This document shows positions 37,871 to 47,273 of a DNA stretch of 64,000 nucleotides, piece after piece. The notes under the pieces were generated by a model, which was not told the origin of the DNA, did not search any database, and saw only the letters and a list, made by a program, of their open reading frames with translations. The first letter of the stretch is position 1; each line of letters starts with the position of its first letter. Made by a program: the position numbers and the translations under genes. The stretch comes from Pseudomonas sp. SCB32 (GTDB lineage Bacteria > Pseudomonadota > Gammaproteobacteria > Pseudomonadales > Pseudomonadaceae). The stretch is taken from contig NZ_CP045118.1 of assembly GCF_009189165.1 (NCBI RefSeq), positions 3,410,001 to 3,474,000 of the forward strand, given 5' to 3'.

Positions 37871-37940
37871 CGTAGGAGTGGACTTCGTCCGCGATGGATG
37901 CGGAGCAAGCGGTGATCGCGGACGAAGTCCGCTCCTACGA
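37871..37940. repeat. REPIN: inverted REP pair
   Basis: CGTAGGAGTGGACTTCGTCC (37871-37890) and, inverted, GACGAAGTCCGCTCCTACGA (37921-37940). It lies between the acyl-CoA synthetase and chemoreceptor genes and ends 20 nt from the chemoreceptor stop. Confidence 0.8.
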
Positions 37941-37960
37941 GAGCATTGGACGCTCTGCGG

Positions 37961-40108
37961 TCAGACGCGGAACTGATCCATCAATCCCTGCTGATGATTG
38001 GCCAGCTTGTTCAGCGACTGGCTCACCTGCGCCGATTCCTGCGCCTGGCTGGACAGCGATTCGGTCACGTCGCGGATGCCGGCGACGTTACGGTTGATCT
38101 CCTCGGCCACCGCGCTCTGTTCCTCGGCGGCGCTGGCGATCTGCAGGTTCATGTCGGTGATCACGCCGACCGCCTCGCCGATGCGTTTCAGCGCGGCCAC
38201 GGCCTGCTCGACCTGGGACACGCTGTCCTGCGCCTGGCGGTGGCTGTTGTTCATCGCGCCGACCACGTCGCGGGTGCCGTTCTGCAACCCTTCGATGACC
38301 TGGCGGATTTCCTCCACCGAGTCCTGGGTACGCCGGGCCAGGTTGCGCACCTCGTCGGCGACCACGGCGAAACCACGCCCCGCCTCACCGGCGCGGGCGG
38401 CTTCGATGGCGGCGTTGAGGGCCAGCAGGTTGGTCTGCTCGGCGATGCCACGGATCACTTCCAGCACCGAACCGATCTGCTCGCTGCTCGCCGCCAGGCC
38501 TTCCACCTGGCTCATGGCGCTGCTCATGTCGCTGGCCAGCTCGTCGATCAGGCGGGTGGTGCTGTCGATCACGTTGAGACCGTCGCGGGTCGCGCCGTCG
38601 GCACCGCGCGCAGCATCGGCGGCCATCGCCGCGCTGTTGGCGACGTCGTGGGCGGTGGCGCTCATCTCTTGCGAGGCGGTAGCGACCTGGTCGACTTCGC
38701 GGAACTGCTGCTGCATGCCGGCGCTGGTCTGGCTGGCGATTTCCGAGGACTGGTCGGCGGTGGCGCGGGCATCCTGCACCGAGGATTTTACGTCGCGGAT
38801 GATCGGTTGCAGCTTGTCGAGGAAGCGGTTGAACCATCCGGCCAGTTCGCCCAGTTCGTCTTTGCCGGAATAGTCCAGACGCTTGGTCAGGTCGCCCTCG
38901 CCGCTGGCGATGTTGCGCAGCATGGCGGCGACCTTGAGGATCGGCCGGGTCACGCCACGGGCGGTGAGCCACACCAGCAGCAGGCCAACCACGGCTGCGA
39001 TCAGGCCGATGAGGCTCTGCCAGAGCGCACCACTGGAGCTGCGCTCATCCAGTTGTTTCTGCAGCTGCAGCGCCGGCGCCAGCAGGACATCCTGCGGCAC
39101 GTCGAGTACCACGGCCCAGGGCTTGGTGGCGTCCGGAGTCGGCAGCAGCGGTTCGACCACGCGCAGCTGGCCGTCCTTCTCCAACACCTGGGGCCGGCCG
39201 GCGTTCTGCACGCCGAGCAATTCGCTGGCCTGGCCGGGGAAGGCCTTTTCCAGCGGTTTGCCGAGCAGGCTTTCGTCGCGGCTATAACCAGCCAGCAGAC
39301 CGGCCGGGCTGACGATGCTGACGCTGCCGGCGCCGTCGTAGAGCTGGCGGTTGCCGTCGGCGCTGAGCTGCTGCAGGCGGCTGAGGCTGATATCGACGCC
39401 GATCACGGCGATGACCTTGCCCTGGTCCATCAGCGGGAAGGTCACGGTGGTCATCAGCACCGGCGAGCCGGAGGCGCTGTCGAAATAGGGGTTGAGCACG
39501 CAGGCCTTGCGCGTCTGCAGCGGGCACAGCTGCCAGGTGTTGAACGGGCTGCCGTCGAGCATGGGCGTGGTGTCGGCGATCATGTCTTCGTTCACCGCCA
39601 GGCTGCTCATCTCGCCGCCGGCTTTCTGCGCCCAGTAGGCGCCGAAGCGGCCCTTGTCGTTGCTGCCCGCCTCGGGCTGGTCGTGGAACAGCGCGTCCTG
39701 GCCGTCCAGCGCATTGGGCTCGAAGACCACGTAGAGGCTGAGCAGATTGGGGTTGCTCTTGAGCCCATCGCGCACCAGCAGGTTGAGGTCCTTGCGCACG
39801 CTCTCCGCGTCCGAGCCATGTTTGGTCGACTGCTCGCGCAGCTGGTTGACCTGGCGGGAGAACTGGTTGCCGAAGTGGTACACGTCGGTGAAGAAGCGCT
39901 GGATGATCTCCGCCTGCTGGTCGCTGCGCGCCTGCATCCGCAACTTGGCCGCGTCCTTGAGCATGTCGGCGTTGGCCGCCTTGATCAGCTGGGCGTCATG
40001 GTTCATCCGCAGCAACGAGAGGCCGACCAGCAGGCTGACGATGCACAGCAGGCAGAGTCCGGTCAGCAGCGTGATCTTCCACTGGATCGAGAGGCGGGAC
40101 AGGGGCAT
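37961..40108 (-). CDS. Methyl-accepting chemotaxis protein with dCache sensor
   Basis: 715 residues. The first membrane helix is about 13-33 ([20 protein letters not shown]). A large periplasmic dCache-type sensor follows (motif [21 protein letters not shown]), then a second membrane helix at about 365-385, HAMP, and signalling tip [38 protein letters not shown]. The ligand is unknown. It sits inside an acyl-CoA catabolic cluster, which suggests an organic acid attractant. ATG 40108 follows AAGGA. No CheR or CheB binding pentapeptide is seen at the C-terminus (ends LMDQFRV). Confidence 0.94.
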   Translation of the reverse strand: MPLSRLSIQWKITLLTGLCLLCIVSLLVGLSLLRMNHDAQLIKAANADMLKDAAKLRMQARSDQQAEIIQRFFTDVYHFGNQFSRQVNQLREQSTKHGSDAESVRKDLNLLVRDGLKSNPNLLSLYVVFEPNALDGQDALFHDQPEAGSNDKGRFGAYWAQKAGGEMSSLAVNEDMIADTTPMLDGSPFNTWQLCPLQTRKACVLNPYFDSASGSPVLMTTVTFPLMDQGKVIAVIGVDISLSRLQQLSADGNRQLYDGAGSVSIVSPAGLLAGYSRDESLLGKPLEKAFPGQASELLGVQNAGRPQVLEKDGQLRVVEPLLPTPDATKPWAVVLDVPQDVLLAPALQLQKQLDERSSSGALWQSLIGLIAAVVGLLLVWLTARGVTRPILKVAAMLRNIASGEGDLTKRLDYSGKDELGELAGWFNRFLDKLQPIIRDVKSSVQDARATADQSSEIASQTSAGMQQQFREVDQVATASQEMSATAHDVANSAAMAADAARGADGATRDGLNVIDSTTRLIDELASDMSSAMSQVEGLAASSEQIGSVLEVIRGIAEQTNLLALNAAIEAARAGEAGRGFAVVADEVRNLARRTQDSVEEIRQVIEGLQNGTRDVVGAMNNSHRQAQDSVSQVEQAVAALKRIGEAVGVITDMNLQIASAAEEQSAVAEEINRNVAGIRDVTESLSSQAQESAQVSQSLNKLANHQQGLMDQFRV

Positions 40109-40189
40109 GGTTGGCGTCCTTGGGCAACAAGCAATTCTTTGAGGTTTTATCGGCTTGTAAGGCGGCTACTTGAGCCGGGGCCTTAAATT

Positions 40190-41206
40190 TCAGGGGTCCT
40201 GGCGCATCAGCGCGCGGTACTGCCCCGGCGTCGAGCCGGTCCATTTCCGGAAGGCCTTGTAGAAGGCGCTGGTGTCGGCGAAGCCCAGCTCCTCGGCCAG
40301 GTCGGCGAAGTTGCCATCGCCGCTGTCCAGCCGGGCGATGGCGAGATCCCGGCGCAACTGGTCCTTGAGTGCCTGGTAGGACTGCCCCTCGGCGGCCAGC
40401 TTGCGGCGCAGGGTCGAGGGCGCCATGTAGAAGTGCCCGGCGAGGGCGTCGAGGTCCGGCCAGCGCTCGAACTTCAGGCTGCGCAGGTAGGCCTTGGTGC
40501 GCGCCGCGAGGCTCTGCGGGTCACGGTAGCGCACCAGGATGTTGGCCGGCGCACCCGCCAGGAAGCGCCGCAGTTCGCGCTCGTCGCGGCGCACCGGCAG
40601 GTCCAGGGCCTCGGCGTTGAACAGCAGGCGCGACTGGCGGCGGGCGAAGAGCAGGTTCTCGGTGAACATCACCCGGTAGTCCGAGAGATAGTCCGGTTGC
40701 GGGCAGCGCAGTTCGATGGCGAGGATCGGGATGCGCCGGCCCACCAGCCAGCAGGCCAGGCCGTGCAGCATCAGCCACAGGGTGAAGTAGCAGAAGGCGC
40801 GCGGCGCCGGGCCGTCCGGCTCGTCGAGGGTGATCGCGGCGAGGCCGTCCTGGCGGGTCAGCTGTGGCGTGAAGTCGTCGAAGATCAGGCCGATGAAGCG
40901 CAGCGCGGCGTTCAGCGCCGCGTCCAGGGTCGGCTCGCGGATCGCCGCGGCGACCATGAAGTTGAAACTGCCCGATTTCATCCGCCGGGCGTTCATGCCG
41001 AAGAACTCGTCGTCCATCGCCCGCGCCAGGCGCCGCCAGAGCCGCGCATAGGCCTGGCTGGAAACACGCGCGTAGGGCTTGCCGAACAGCTCGGCGGAAA
41101 TGCCGGCGGCGACCAGCAACGGGCCCTCGTCCCCGCCGCAGCGACGAAACTCGGCCAGCGCCTCGGTTACCAGGCGGATGGAGATGGTGCCCTTCTCTAC
41201 GCCCAT
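40190..41206 (-). CDS. AraC family transcriptional regulator
   Basis: 338 residues. N-terminal Arabinose_bd-type domain (about 15-200), C-terminal AraC HTH at about 230-335 (LAGHFYMAPSTLRRKLAAEGQSYQALKDQLRRDLA, then ELGFADTSAFYKAFRKWTGSTPGQYR). Regulators of this shape control catabolic operons, often responding to fatty or alkanoic acids. It is flanked by an acyl-CoA ligase 39 nt upstream in the same direction, so the two may be co-transcribed and the ligase operon autoregulated. PA2556-like by remembered position. Confidence 0.9.
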   Translation of the reverse strand: MGVEKGTISIRLVTEALAEFRRCGGDEGPLLVAAGISAELFGKPYARVSSQAYARLWRRLARAMDDEFFGMNARRMKSGSFNFMVAAAIREPTLDAALNAALRFIGLIFDDFTPQLTRQDGLAAITLDEPDGPAPRAFCYFTLWLMLHGLACWLVGRRIPILAIELRCPQPDYLSDYRVMFTENLLFARRQSRLLFNAEALDLPVRRDERELRRFLAGAPANILVRYRDPQSLAARTKAYLRSLKFERWPDLDALAGHFYMAPSTLRRKLAAEGQSYQALKDQLRRDLAIARLDSGDGNFADLAEELGFADTSAFYKAFRKWTGSTPGQYRALMRQDP

Positions 41207-41245
41207 GCCGCCTCGCGGTCATGGGCGTGAGGGTGTGTCGGGCGA

Positions 41246-42925
41246 TCAGCCACGCTTGCTGCGCACCTCTTCGATGCTGATCTCGCGCATGCGGAACTTC
41301 TGGACCTTGCCAGTCACTGTCATCGGGAACTCGTCGCAGAAGCGGAAGTGGCGCGGCACCTTGAAGTGAGCGATGGCGGCCTTGCAGAAGGCGCGCAGCT
41401 CGTCCTCTCCGACGCTGTGGCCGGGGTGGAACTTGACCCAGGCCACCAGCTCCTCGCCGTACTTCTCGTCGGGAATGCCGATCACCTGGGCGTCGGCGAC
41501 GGCGTGGTGGGTATAGAGGAACTCTTCGATCTCGCGCGGATAGATGTTCTCGCCGCCCCGGATGATCATGTCCTTGCTGCGGCCGACGATTCGCACGTTG
41601 CCCGCCTCGTCCATCTCCGCCAGATCGCCGGTGAGCATCCAGCGCGCCGGGCTGATCGCCTCCATGGTGGCCTGCGGGTTGTTCCAGTAGCCGAGCATCA
41701 CGCTGTAGCCACGGGTGCACAGCTCGCCGATGGTGCCGCGCGGGACGATGCGGCCATCGGCGTCGATGATCTTGCTCTCCAGGTGCGGCTGGGTGCGGCC
41801 GACGGTGGTGACGCGGGTCTCCAGGTCATCCTCCGGGCCGGTCTGCAGCGACACCGGGCTGGTCTCAGTCATGCCGTAGGCGATCTGCACCTCGGCCATG
41901 TTCATCTCGTCGATCACCCGGCGCATCACTTCGATCGGGCAGGTGGCGCCGGCCATGATCCCGGTGCGCAAGGTCGAGAGGTCGAAGTCGCGGCGGCTGG
42001 GGTGGTCCAGCTCGGCGATGAACATGGTGGGCACGCCGTACAGCGCGGTGGCCTTTTCTTCCGCCACCGCCGCCAGGGTCGCCTCGGGTTCGAAGCTGGG
42101 CGCCGGGTAGATCATGGTAGAGCCGTGGGTCAGGCAGCCGAGATTGCCCATCACCATGCCGAAGCAGTGGTACAGCGGCACCGGGATCACCAGGCGATCG
42201 TGCTCGGTGAGGCCGAGGCTGTCACCGACCATCAGGCCGTTGTTGAGAATGTTGAAGTGGCTGAGCGTGGCGCCCTTGGGGAAGCCGGTGGTGCCGGAGG
42301 TGTACTGGATGTTGATCGGCTCGTCGAACTGCAGCAGCGCCTGGCGCTCGCTCAGCTCGGCGGCGGAAATCCCGGCGCCCAGCGGCGCCAGCTGGCTCCA
42401 GCGCAGGAAGCCGGCGGGAGCCTGGTCGGACAGGCTGATCACCCCGCGCAGCTCCGGCAGACGCTCGCTGGAGAGCTCGCCCGGACGGCCCTGCCCCAGT
42501 TCCGGCAACAGGCCGGCGAGCATGCCGTGGTAATCGGAGGTCTTGAACGCATCGGCGCACACCAGCCAGCGGCAGCCGGATTGCTTGAGCGCGTACTCCA
42601 GCTCGCTGCTGCGGTAGGCCGGGTTGATATTGACCAGCACGGCGCCGACCTTGGCGCTGGCGAATTGGGTGACGCACCACTGCGCACAGTTGGGCGCCCA
42701 GATCCCCAGGCGGTCACCGGGGCGCAGGCCCAGGGCGAGGAAGGCGCGGGCAATGCCATCGACCACCTCGGCCAGCTCAGTCCAGGTGTAGCGCAGGTCC
42801 TGGTGGCGGACGACCAGGGCCTCGCGCGGCCCGAAGCGCTCGACCGTGGCATCGAAGGCGTCGCCGACGGTCATGGCCAGCAGGGGTTTGTCCTGGCGGC
42901 CGCGGGTGTAACTCAGGTGGTTCAT
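41246..42925 (-). CDS. AMP-binding acyl-CoA ligase (ACSF2/FadD-like)
   Basis: A 559-residue ANL ligase. ATP loop [17 protein letters not shown], then [33 protein letters not shown] and [17 protein letters not shown]; catalytic Lys in [13 protein letters not shown]. The domain pattern fits medium-chain ligases of the ACSF2 type. ATG 42925 with AAGGGAAAG is preferred to the frame start 33 nt upstream. It heads the ligase-AraC unit. A perfect palindrome TTTACGTTAACGTAAA lies about 135 nt upstream. Confidence 0.93.
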   Translation of the reverse strand: MNHLSYTRGRQDKPLLAMTVGDAFDATVERFGPREALVVRHQDLRYTWTELAEVVDGIARAFLALGLRPGDRLGIWAPNCAQWCVTQFASAKVGAVLVNINPAYRSSELEYALKQSGCRWLVCADAFKTSDYHGMLAGLLPELGQGRPGELSSERLPELRGVISLSDQAPAGFLRWSQLAPLGAGISAAELSERQALLQFDEPINIQYTSGTTGFPKGATLSHFNILNNGLMVGDSLGLTEHDRLVIPVPLYHCFGMVMGNLGCLTHGSTMIYPAPSFEPEATLAAVAEEKATALYGVPTMFIAELDHPSRRDFDLSTLRTGIMAGATCPIEVMRRVIDEMNMAEVQIAYGMTETSPVSLQTGPEDDLETRVTTVGRTQPHLESKIIDADGRIVPRGTIGELCTRGYSVMLGYWNNPQATMEAISPARWMLTGDLAEMDEAGNVRIVGRSKDMIIRGGENIYPREIEEFLYTHHAVADAQVIGIPDEKYGEELVAWVKFHPGHSVGEDELRAFCKAAIAHFKVPRHFRFCDEFPMTVTGKVQKFRMREISIEEVRSKRG

Positions 42926-43059
42926 GGCTTTCCCTTGTTGTGCTTGTTCTGGGATCAACGCTGAACGTTCGACCGGGGCGACGACGGCTGGCGTCTGTGG
43001 CCGGCCCTGCTTGCTGGCCGCCGGCCGGTCTGACTGGCCGGTCGCGGGTTGCGACCATG

Positions 43060-43075
43060 TTTACGTTAACGTAAA
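43060..43075. promoter_or_regulatory. 16-bp palindrome TTTACGTTAACGTAAA, candidate operator
   Basis: A perfect 8+8 palindrome in the 521-bp divergent region between the acyl-CoA ligase (42925) and the PBP7-like gene (43447). From memory it resembles the TTACG...CGTAA operators of MerR-family LiuR-type regulators of branched-chain acyl-CoA degradation. By chance alone about one such palindrome is expected per 64 kb, so position and motif carry the argument. The rest of the gap shows no gene. Confidence 0.45.
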
Positions 43076-43446
43076 GGTAAACGCAACCCCAGAACATCGT
43101 CGTCGATGCCGTACAGCCAATCCGTACATTGGAGGATAGCCAGTCACAAAACGTGCCATCAGATGGAAAGCCCATAGCTGGCGAGGGTTTGACACGTTTT
43201 TCAACTACCGGGGCCTATCCTTGGCCGGTTGCATTTCGCAACAGCTGGAACCCTGCCTGCCCCTGCGCTGGCACTGCCCCTCCGCGCACCTGCCCGATTG
43301 TCGAATCCGCTGTCTCAAGCGTCGCAAAGTGAAACAGCCGTATCCGTACGCCGCCAGGTGCGCTGGACCGGGGCATGAATTAGAATCCCGCGAAAATACC
43401 TACACGGATGTAGAAATTTTCCCACTCACGCCTGCGAATCACATCC

Positions 43447-44379
43447 ATGACTAGTCGCCGTTCGATACTGAGCCTGCTTCTTGCCTGCGCCGCTGTTGTC
43501 TGTACATCGAACTCCTTTGCCGCTACGCCCCCCAAGGCGACACAAGCCAATCAACTGGTCCTGGCCTCCGGCAGCGCGCTGGTGGTAGACCTGCAGACCG
43601 ACAAGGTCATCTATTCCAGCAACCCCAGCATGGTCGTACCCATCGCCTCGGTGACCAAGCTGATGACCGCGATGGTGACGCTGGACGCCAAGCTGCCGAT
43701 GAACGAGCTGGTTACCGTCGACATCTCCGAGACCGCCGAGATGAAGGGCGTGTTCTCCCGCGTGCACCTGGGCAGCCAGATCAGCCGCGAGAAGATGCTG
43801 CTGCTGGCCCTGATGTCCTCCGAGAACCGCGCCGCCGCCAGCCTCGCGCACAGCTATCCGGGCGGCTCCAAGGCCTTCGTCGCGGCGATGAACGCCAAGG
43901 CCAAGTCCCTGGGCATGAACCACACCCACTACGTGGAGCCCACCGGCCTGTCGATCCATAACACCTCCAACGCCCAGGACCTGATCCGCCTGGCCAAGGC
44001 CGCCTACACCTACCCGCAGATCCGCCAGATGAGCACCACGGCGACCAGCGACGCACGCTTCAGCAAGCCCGGCTACTCGCTGAGCTTCTTCAACACCAAC
44101 CCGCTGGTGCGTGGCGGCACGTGGGACATCCGTCTGACCAAGACCGGCTTCACCAACGACGCCGGCCACTGCCTGGTGATGATCACCGTGATGAACGGCC
44201 GTCCGGTCGCCCTGGCGCTGCTGGATGCCTTCGGCAAGCACACCCACGTTGCCGACGCTGGCCGTATCCGCCGCTGGGTGGAGACCGGCAAGGCCTCGCC
44301 GGTTCCCGCCGTCGCCCTGCAGTACAAGGCCCAGCGCAACCAGGCCCGCGCGGCCGGCGTCACCGCCACCGCCGAGTAA
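43447..44379 (+). CDS. pbpG: D-alanyl-D-alanine endopeptidase (PBP7-type)
   Basis: A 310-residue low-molecular-weight penicillin-binding protein. Signal peptide about 1-25 ([19 protein letters not shown]). Active-site motifs: SVTK (Ser68-Lys71), SEN (125-127) and KTG (232-234). It cleaves DD-crosslinks of peptidoglycan in the periplasm. ATG 43447 has a poor Shine-Dalgarno but is the only start that preserves the signal peptide. It stands alone. Confidence 0.93.
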   Translation: MTSRRSILSLLLACAAVVCTSNSFAATPPKATQANQLVLASGSALVVDLQTDKVIYSSNPSMVVPIASVTKLMTAMVTLDAKLPMNELVTVDISETAEMKGVFSRVHLGSQISREKMLLLALMSSENRAAASLAHSYPGGSKAFVAAMNAKAKSLGMNHTHYVEPTGLSIHNTSNAQDLIRLAKAAYTYPQIRQMSTTATSDARFSKPGYSLSFFNTNPLVRGGTWDIRLTKTGFTNDAGHCLVMITVMNGRPVALALLDAFGKHTHVADAGRIRRWVETGKASPVPAVALQYKAQRNQARAAGVTATAE

Positions 44380-44463
44380 CCCCTTCGGCTGGCGGAGTCC
44401 GCTCCGCCAGCCACCCTCTCGCTCCTCCTCTCCCTCGTCCCTGTCGCTTCCGCCCCACGGGAT

Positions 44464-44527
44464 GGCATATCCATCACTTATATGCCAACCGTCATTCAAT
44501 ACTAATATGACGATCATAATATGACGA
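44464..44527 (+). promoter_or_regulatory. Candidate operator/promoter region upstream of the thioesterase gene
   Basis: An AT-rich segment with GGCATAT (44464-44470) inverted as ATATGCC (44480-44486), and a direct repeat AATATGACGA (44504-44513 and 44518-44527) that also makes palindrome TATGACGATCATA (44506-44518). It is the kind of array expected for a TetR-type repressor site overlapping a promoter. Confidence 0.45.
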
Positions 44528-44543
44528 ACCGCCGGAGCCTGCG

Positions 44544-45077
44544 ATGAATGACATGAACCGTGAACGGAAGATCGCCGTCTGGGAGGCCGCCGCCGCCCAG
44601 ATGCGCCAGCGCCTGGGCGAACCCGGCGTGATCGAGCTGCAAGCGCTGCGCAGCTTCACCCCGCTGGCGTTCTTCGAGGGCATCGGCAACGGCGACCTGC
44701 CCTCGCCCCCCATGAATGACCTGATCGGTTTCGTGCCGGTGGAGTGGGCGCCCGGCCGCTTCATCTTCCAGGGCACCCCGGACTTGCGCCACTACAACCC
44801 GCTGGGCACCGTGCACGGGGGCTACGCCGCCACCCTGCTCGACTCGGCCATGGGCTGTGCGGTGCACACCAAACTGGAGCCCGGTCTTGGCTACACCACC
44901 ACCGACCTGCGCATCAGCTACATCCGCGCCCTGACCCGCGACACCGGGCCGATCCGCGCCGAAGGCACGCTGATCCATCTCGGCCGCTCGACCGCCCTGG
45001 CCGAGGGCCGCCTCTACGACGTGGATGGCCGGCTCTATGCCACCGGTTCCACTACCTGCCTGATCCTCGGACGCTGA
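44544..45077 (+). CDS. PaaI family acyl-CoA thioesterase
   Basis: A 177-residue hotdog-fold protein. Signature GTVHGGYAATLLDSAMGCAV, then TTTDLRISYIRALTRDTGPIRAEG. Family members hydrolyse aryl- or acyl-CoA thioesters and relieve CoA trapping. ATG 44544 follows CCGGAG. The thiolase gene starts 19 nt after its stop, so the two form an operon: thiolase plus thioesterase suggests turnover of a ketoacyl-CoA. Substrate unknown. Confidence 0.9.
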   Translation: MNDMNRERKIAVWEAAAAQMRQRLGEPGVIELQALRSFTPLAFFEGIGNGDLPSPPMNDLIGFVPVEWAPGRFIFQGTPDLRHYNPLGTVHGGYAATLLDSAMGCAVHTKLEPGLGYTTTDLRISYIRALTRDTGPIRAEGTLIHLGRSTALAEGRLYDVDGRLYATGSTTCLILGR

Positions 45078-45095
45078 CCCACCAGGAGATCGACC

Positions 45096-46229
45096 ATGAC
45101 TTCCGTCGTCATCGCGGGTTACGCCCGCTCCCCGTTCCACTTCGCCAGGAAGGGCGCGCTGATCGACGTGCGCCCGGACGATCTCGCCGCGCAGACGGTG
45201 AAGGGCCTCGTTGCGCGCAGCGCCCTGGATGCCCGACTGATCGAAGACCTGATCATGGGCTGCGCCTATCCCGAGGCCGAACAGGGCATGAACCTGGCGC
45301 GTATCACCGGCTTCCTCGCCGGGCTGCCGGAGTCCGTGGCCGGCGCCACGGTGAACCGCTTCTGCGGCTCGTCGATGACTGCCATCCACTTCGCCGCCGG
45401 GCAGATCCAGCTGGGCGCCGGCGACGCCTTCATCTGTGCGGGCGTGGAGTCCATGACCCGCGTGCCCATGGGTGGTTTCAATGTTTCGCCCAACCCGCGC
45501 CTGCTGGCGGACTTCCCCCAGGCCTACATGCCCATGGGGCAGACCGCGGAGATCGTCGCCGAACGCTTCGGCATTTCCCGCGACGACCAGGAAGCCATGG
45601 CCGTGGGCTCCCACGCCAAAGCTGCCCGTGCGCGTGAACAGGGTCTGCTGGCGGCGGAGATCGTGCCCATCGACACGCCCAATGGCGTGGTCGACGAAGA
45701 CGGCTGCATCCGCCCCGGCACCAGCCTGGAAGCCCTGGCTCAACTCAAGCCCGCGTTCGGCGGCAGCGTCACCGCCGGCACCGCTTCGCCGCTCACCGAC
45801 GGTGCGGCGGCGGTGCTGGTGTGTAGCGAAGGCTTCGCCCGTGAACACGGGTTGGACATCCTGGCGCGAATCAAGGCGGTATCCGTGGTCGGCTGCCCAC
45901 CGGAAATCATGGGCATGGGCCCGCTCCATGCCACCCGCAAACTGCTCGACCGCGCCGGACTGCGCATGGCCGACATCGACCTGGTGGAGATCAACGAAGC
46001 CTTCGCCAGCCAGGCCCTGGCGTGCCTGCGCGGGCTGGAGCTGGATATCGAGCGGGTGAACCTGCACGGCGGCGCCATGGCCATCGGGCATCCGCTGGGC
46101 GCCACCGGCGCGCGGATCACCGGCAAGGCGGCGGCACTGCTGAAGGAAACGGGTGGACACTATGCCATTGCCACCCAGTGCATTGGTGGTGGGCAAGGTG
46201 TGGCGACGCTACTGGAAGCCGTCCATTAA
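45096..46229 (+). CDS. Acetyl-CoA acyltransferase (thiolase family)
   Basis: 377 residues. Catalytic Cys in VNRFCGSSMTAIH, His in GGAMAIGHPLGATGARI and Cys in QCIGGGQGVATLLE. It is closest in style to FadA-like beta-ketothiolases. ATG 45096 has CCAGGAG. It is downstream of the PaaI-like thioesterase in one unit. This is the second thiolase of the window, distinct from 34069-35253. Confidence 0.93.
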   Translation: MTSVVIAGYARSPFHFARKGALIDVRPDDLAAQTVKGLVARSALDARLIEDLIMGCAYPEAEQGMNLARITGFLAGLPESVAGATVNRFCGSSMTAIHFAAGQIQLGAGDAFICAGVESMTRVPMGGFNVSPNPRLLADFPQAYMPMGQTAEIVAERFGISRDDQEAMAVGSHAKAARAREQGLLAAEIVPIDTPNGVVDEDGCIRPGTSLEALAQLKPAFGGSVTAGTASPLTDGAAAVLVCSEGFAREHGLDILARIKAVSVVGCPPEIMGMGPLHATRKLLDRAGLRMADIDLVEINEAFASQALACLRGLELDIERVNLHGGAMAIGHPLGATGARITGKAAALLKETGGHYAIATQCIGGGQGVATLLEAVH

Positions 46230-46240
46230 GCACGGAATCC

Positions 46241-46380
46241 TGTAGGAGCGCGCCATGCGCGCGAATCGCGGGCATGGCCCGCCCCTACAGGGAGAGTCCC
46301 CAGTTTGGGCGAAGACATCGCGGATGAAGTCCGCTCCTACGCGGTCGAGTAGATAGTAGGAGCGGACTTCGTCCGCGATC
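46241..46380. repeat. Cluster of REP elements
   Basis: TGTAGGAGCGCGCCATGCGC (46241-46260) with an inverted partner ending 46290, then an inverted copy at about 46315-46340 and AGTAGGAGCGGACTTCGTCC (46355-46374). At least four REP units of two sequence types lie in the gap between the thiolase and TetR genes. Confidence 0.75.
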
Positions 46381-46480
46381 GTCTTTCAACACATGCCATG
46401 TCTGCCCTGAATCACCACCCCTCGCCCACCCTGCGTTAGAATGATACTCAGCATCCCATGATCCGCAGGAGACCCCGGTC

Positions 46481-47047
46481 ATGCGTTATTCCGAAGACCA
46501 CAAGGCCCAGACCCGAGAGCGCATCATCAACGAGGCGGCACAGCGCTTCCGCAGCGAAGGCGTCGACGCCACCGGCCTGCAGACGCTGATGAAGGCGCTG
46601 GGCCTGACCCATGGCGGTTTCTACGCACACTTCAAGTCCAAGGACGAGCTGGTGGAAATCGCCCTGCAGCAGGCCGCCGAGCAGCTGCGCCCGGTCGTCG
46701 ACCAGCAGTTCGAAAAGACCGATCCGCTTCCCGGCTTCATCGACCAGTACCTGTCCCCCGGCCACCGCAATACGCCCGGCAAGGGCTGCCCGCTGCCGAC
46801 CATCTCGGCTGAACTGGGTGCGCGCGGCCATGCCAGCGCCACCACCGACGCCATCGTCCAGGCGCGAATCGATGCCATCGAGAAGGCGCTGCCCAGCGAG
46901 CATGCCGAGGACGAGAGTGTCGCCCTGCTCGCCACCCTGATCGGCGCGTTGGTGCTGTCGCGCAGCGTGTCCGATCCGGAGATGTCCGACCGCATCCTGG
47001 AAAGCACCCGACGGCATCTGAAGCGGGAGATTGGCGCGACGGAGTGA
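46481..47047 (+). CDS. TetR/AcrR family transcriptional regulator
   Basis: 188 residues. N-terminal HTH about 10-50 (RERIINEAAQRFRSEGVDATGLQTLMKALGLTHGGFYAHFKSKDELV), then a ligand-binding helical domain. ATG 46481 has GCAGGAG. It is convergent with the SDR gene at 47274 and downstream of the thioesterase-thiolase pair. The palindromic sites upstream of either unit (44464-44527, 48191-48210) are possible targets. The ligand is unknown. Confidence 0.92.
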   Translation: MRYSEDHKAQTRERIINEAAQRFRSEGVDATGLQTLMKALGLTHGGFYAHFKSKDELVEIALQQAAEQLRPVVDQQFEKTDPLPGFIDQYLSPGHRNTPGKGCPLPTISAELGARGHASATTDAIVQARIDAIEKALPSEHAEDESVALLATLIGALVLSRSVSDPEMSDRILESTRRHLKREIGATE

Positions 47048-47063
47048 TCCTGCGGCCGGGCAG

Positions 47064-47207
47064 CATGGGTATCGCTTCGCTCCACCCATCCTACAAGCCG
47101 AGGAACTCTCCATTGTAGGAGTGGGCCATGCCCGCGATCGCGCGCATGGCGCGCTCCTGCACCAGATCCGCAGCGGAGTTTATTCGCGAGCACACGCGCT
47201 CCCACAA
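47064..47207. repeat. Composite repeat block: ATGGGTATCG repeat plus REPs
   Basis: ATGGGTATCGCTTCGCTCCA (47065-47084) repeats the element at 32581. It is followed by REP TTGTAGGAGTGGGCCATGCC (47113-47132) with an inverted partner near 47145-47160, and a further REP arm at about 47183-47207. Confidence 0.65.
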
Positions 47208-47227
47208 AAAACTCCACGCATAAAAAA

Positions 47228-47248
47228 GCCCCGGCACCAGGCCGGGGC
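47228..47248 (-). terminator. Terminator of the SDR gene
   Basis: GCCCCGGC (47228-47235) pairs with GCCGGGGC (47241-47248). On the minus strand the stem is followed by a run of six T, directly after the SDR stop codon. Confidence 0.8.
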
Positions 47249-47273
47249 AAGCTTTCGCCACTCAACGATTCAC

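Noticed and set aside
44514..46196. A 560-codon minus-strand frame
   Set aside because: Antisense to the thioesterase and thiolase genes, both with intact active sites.
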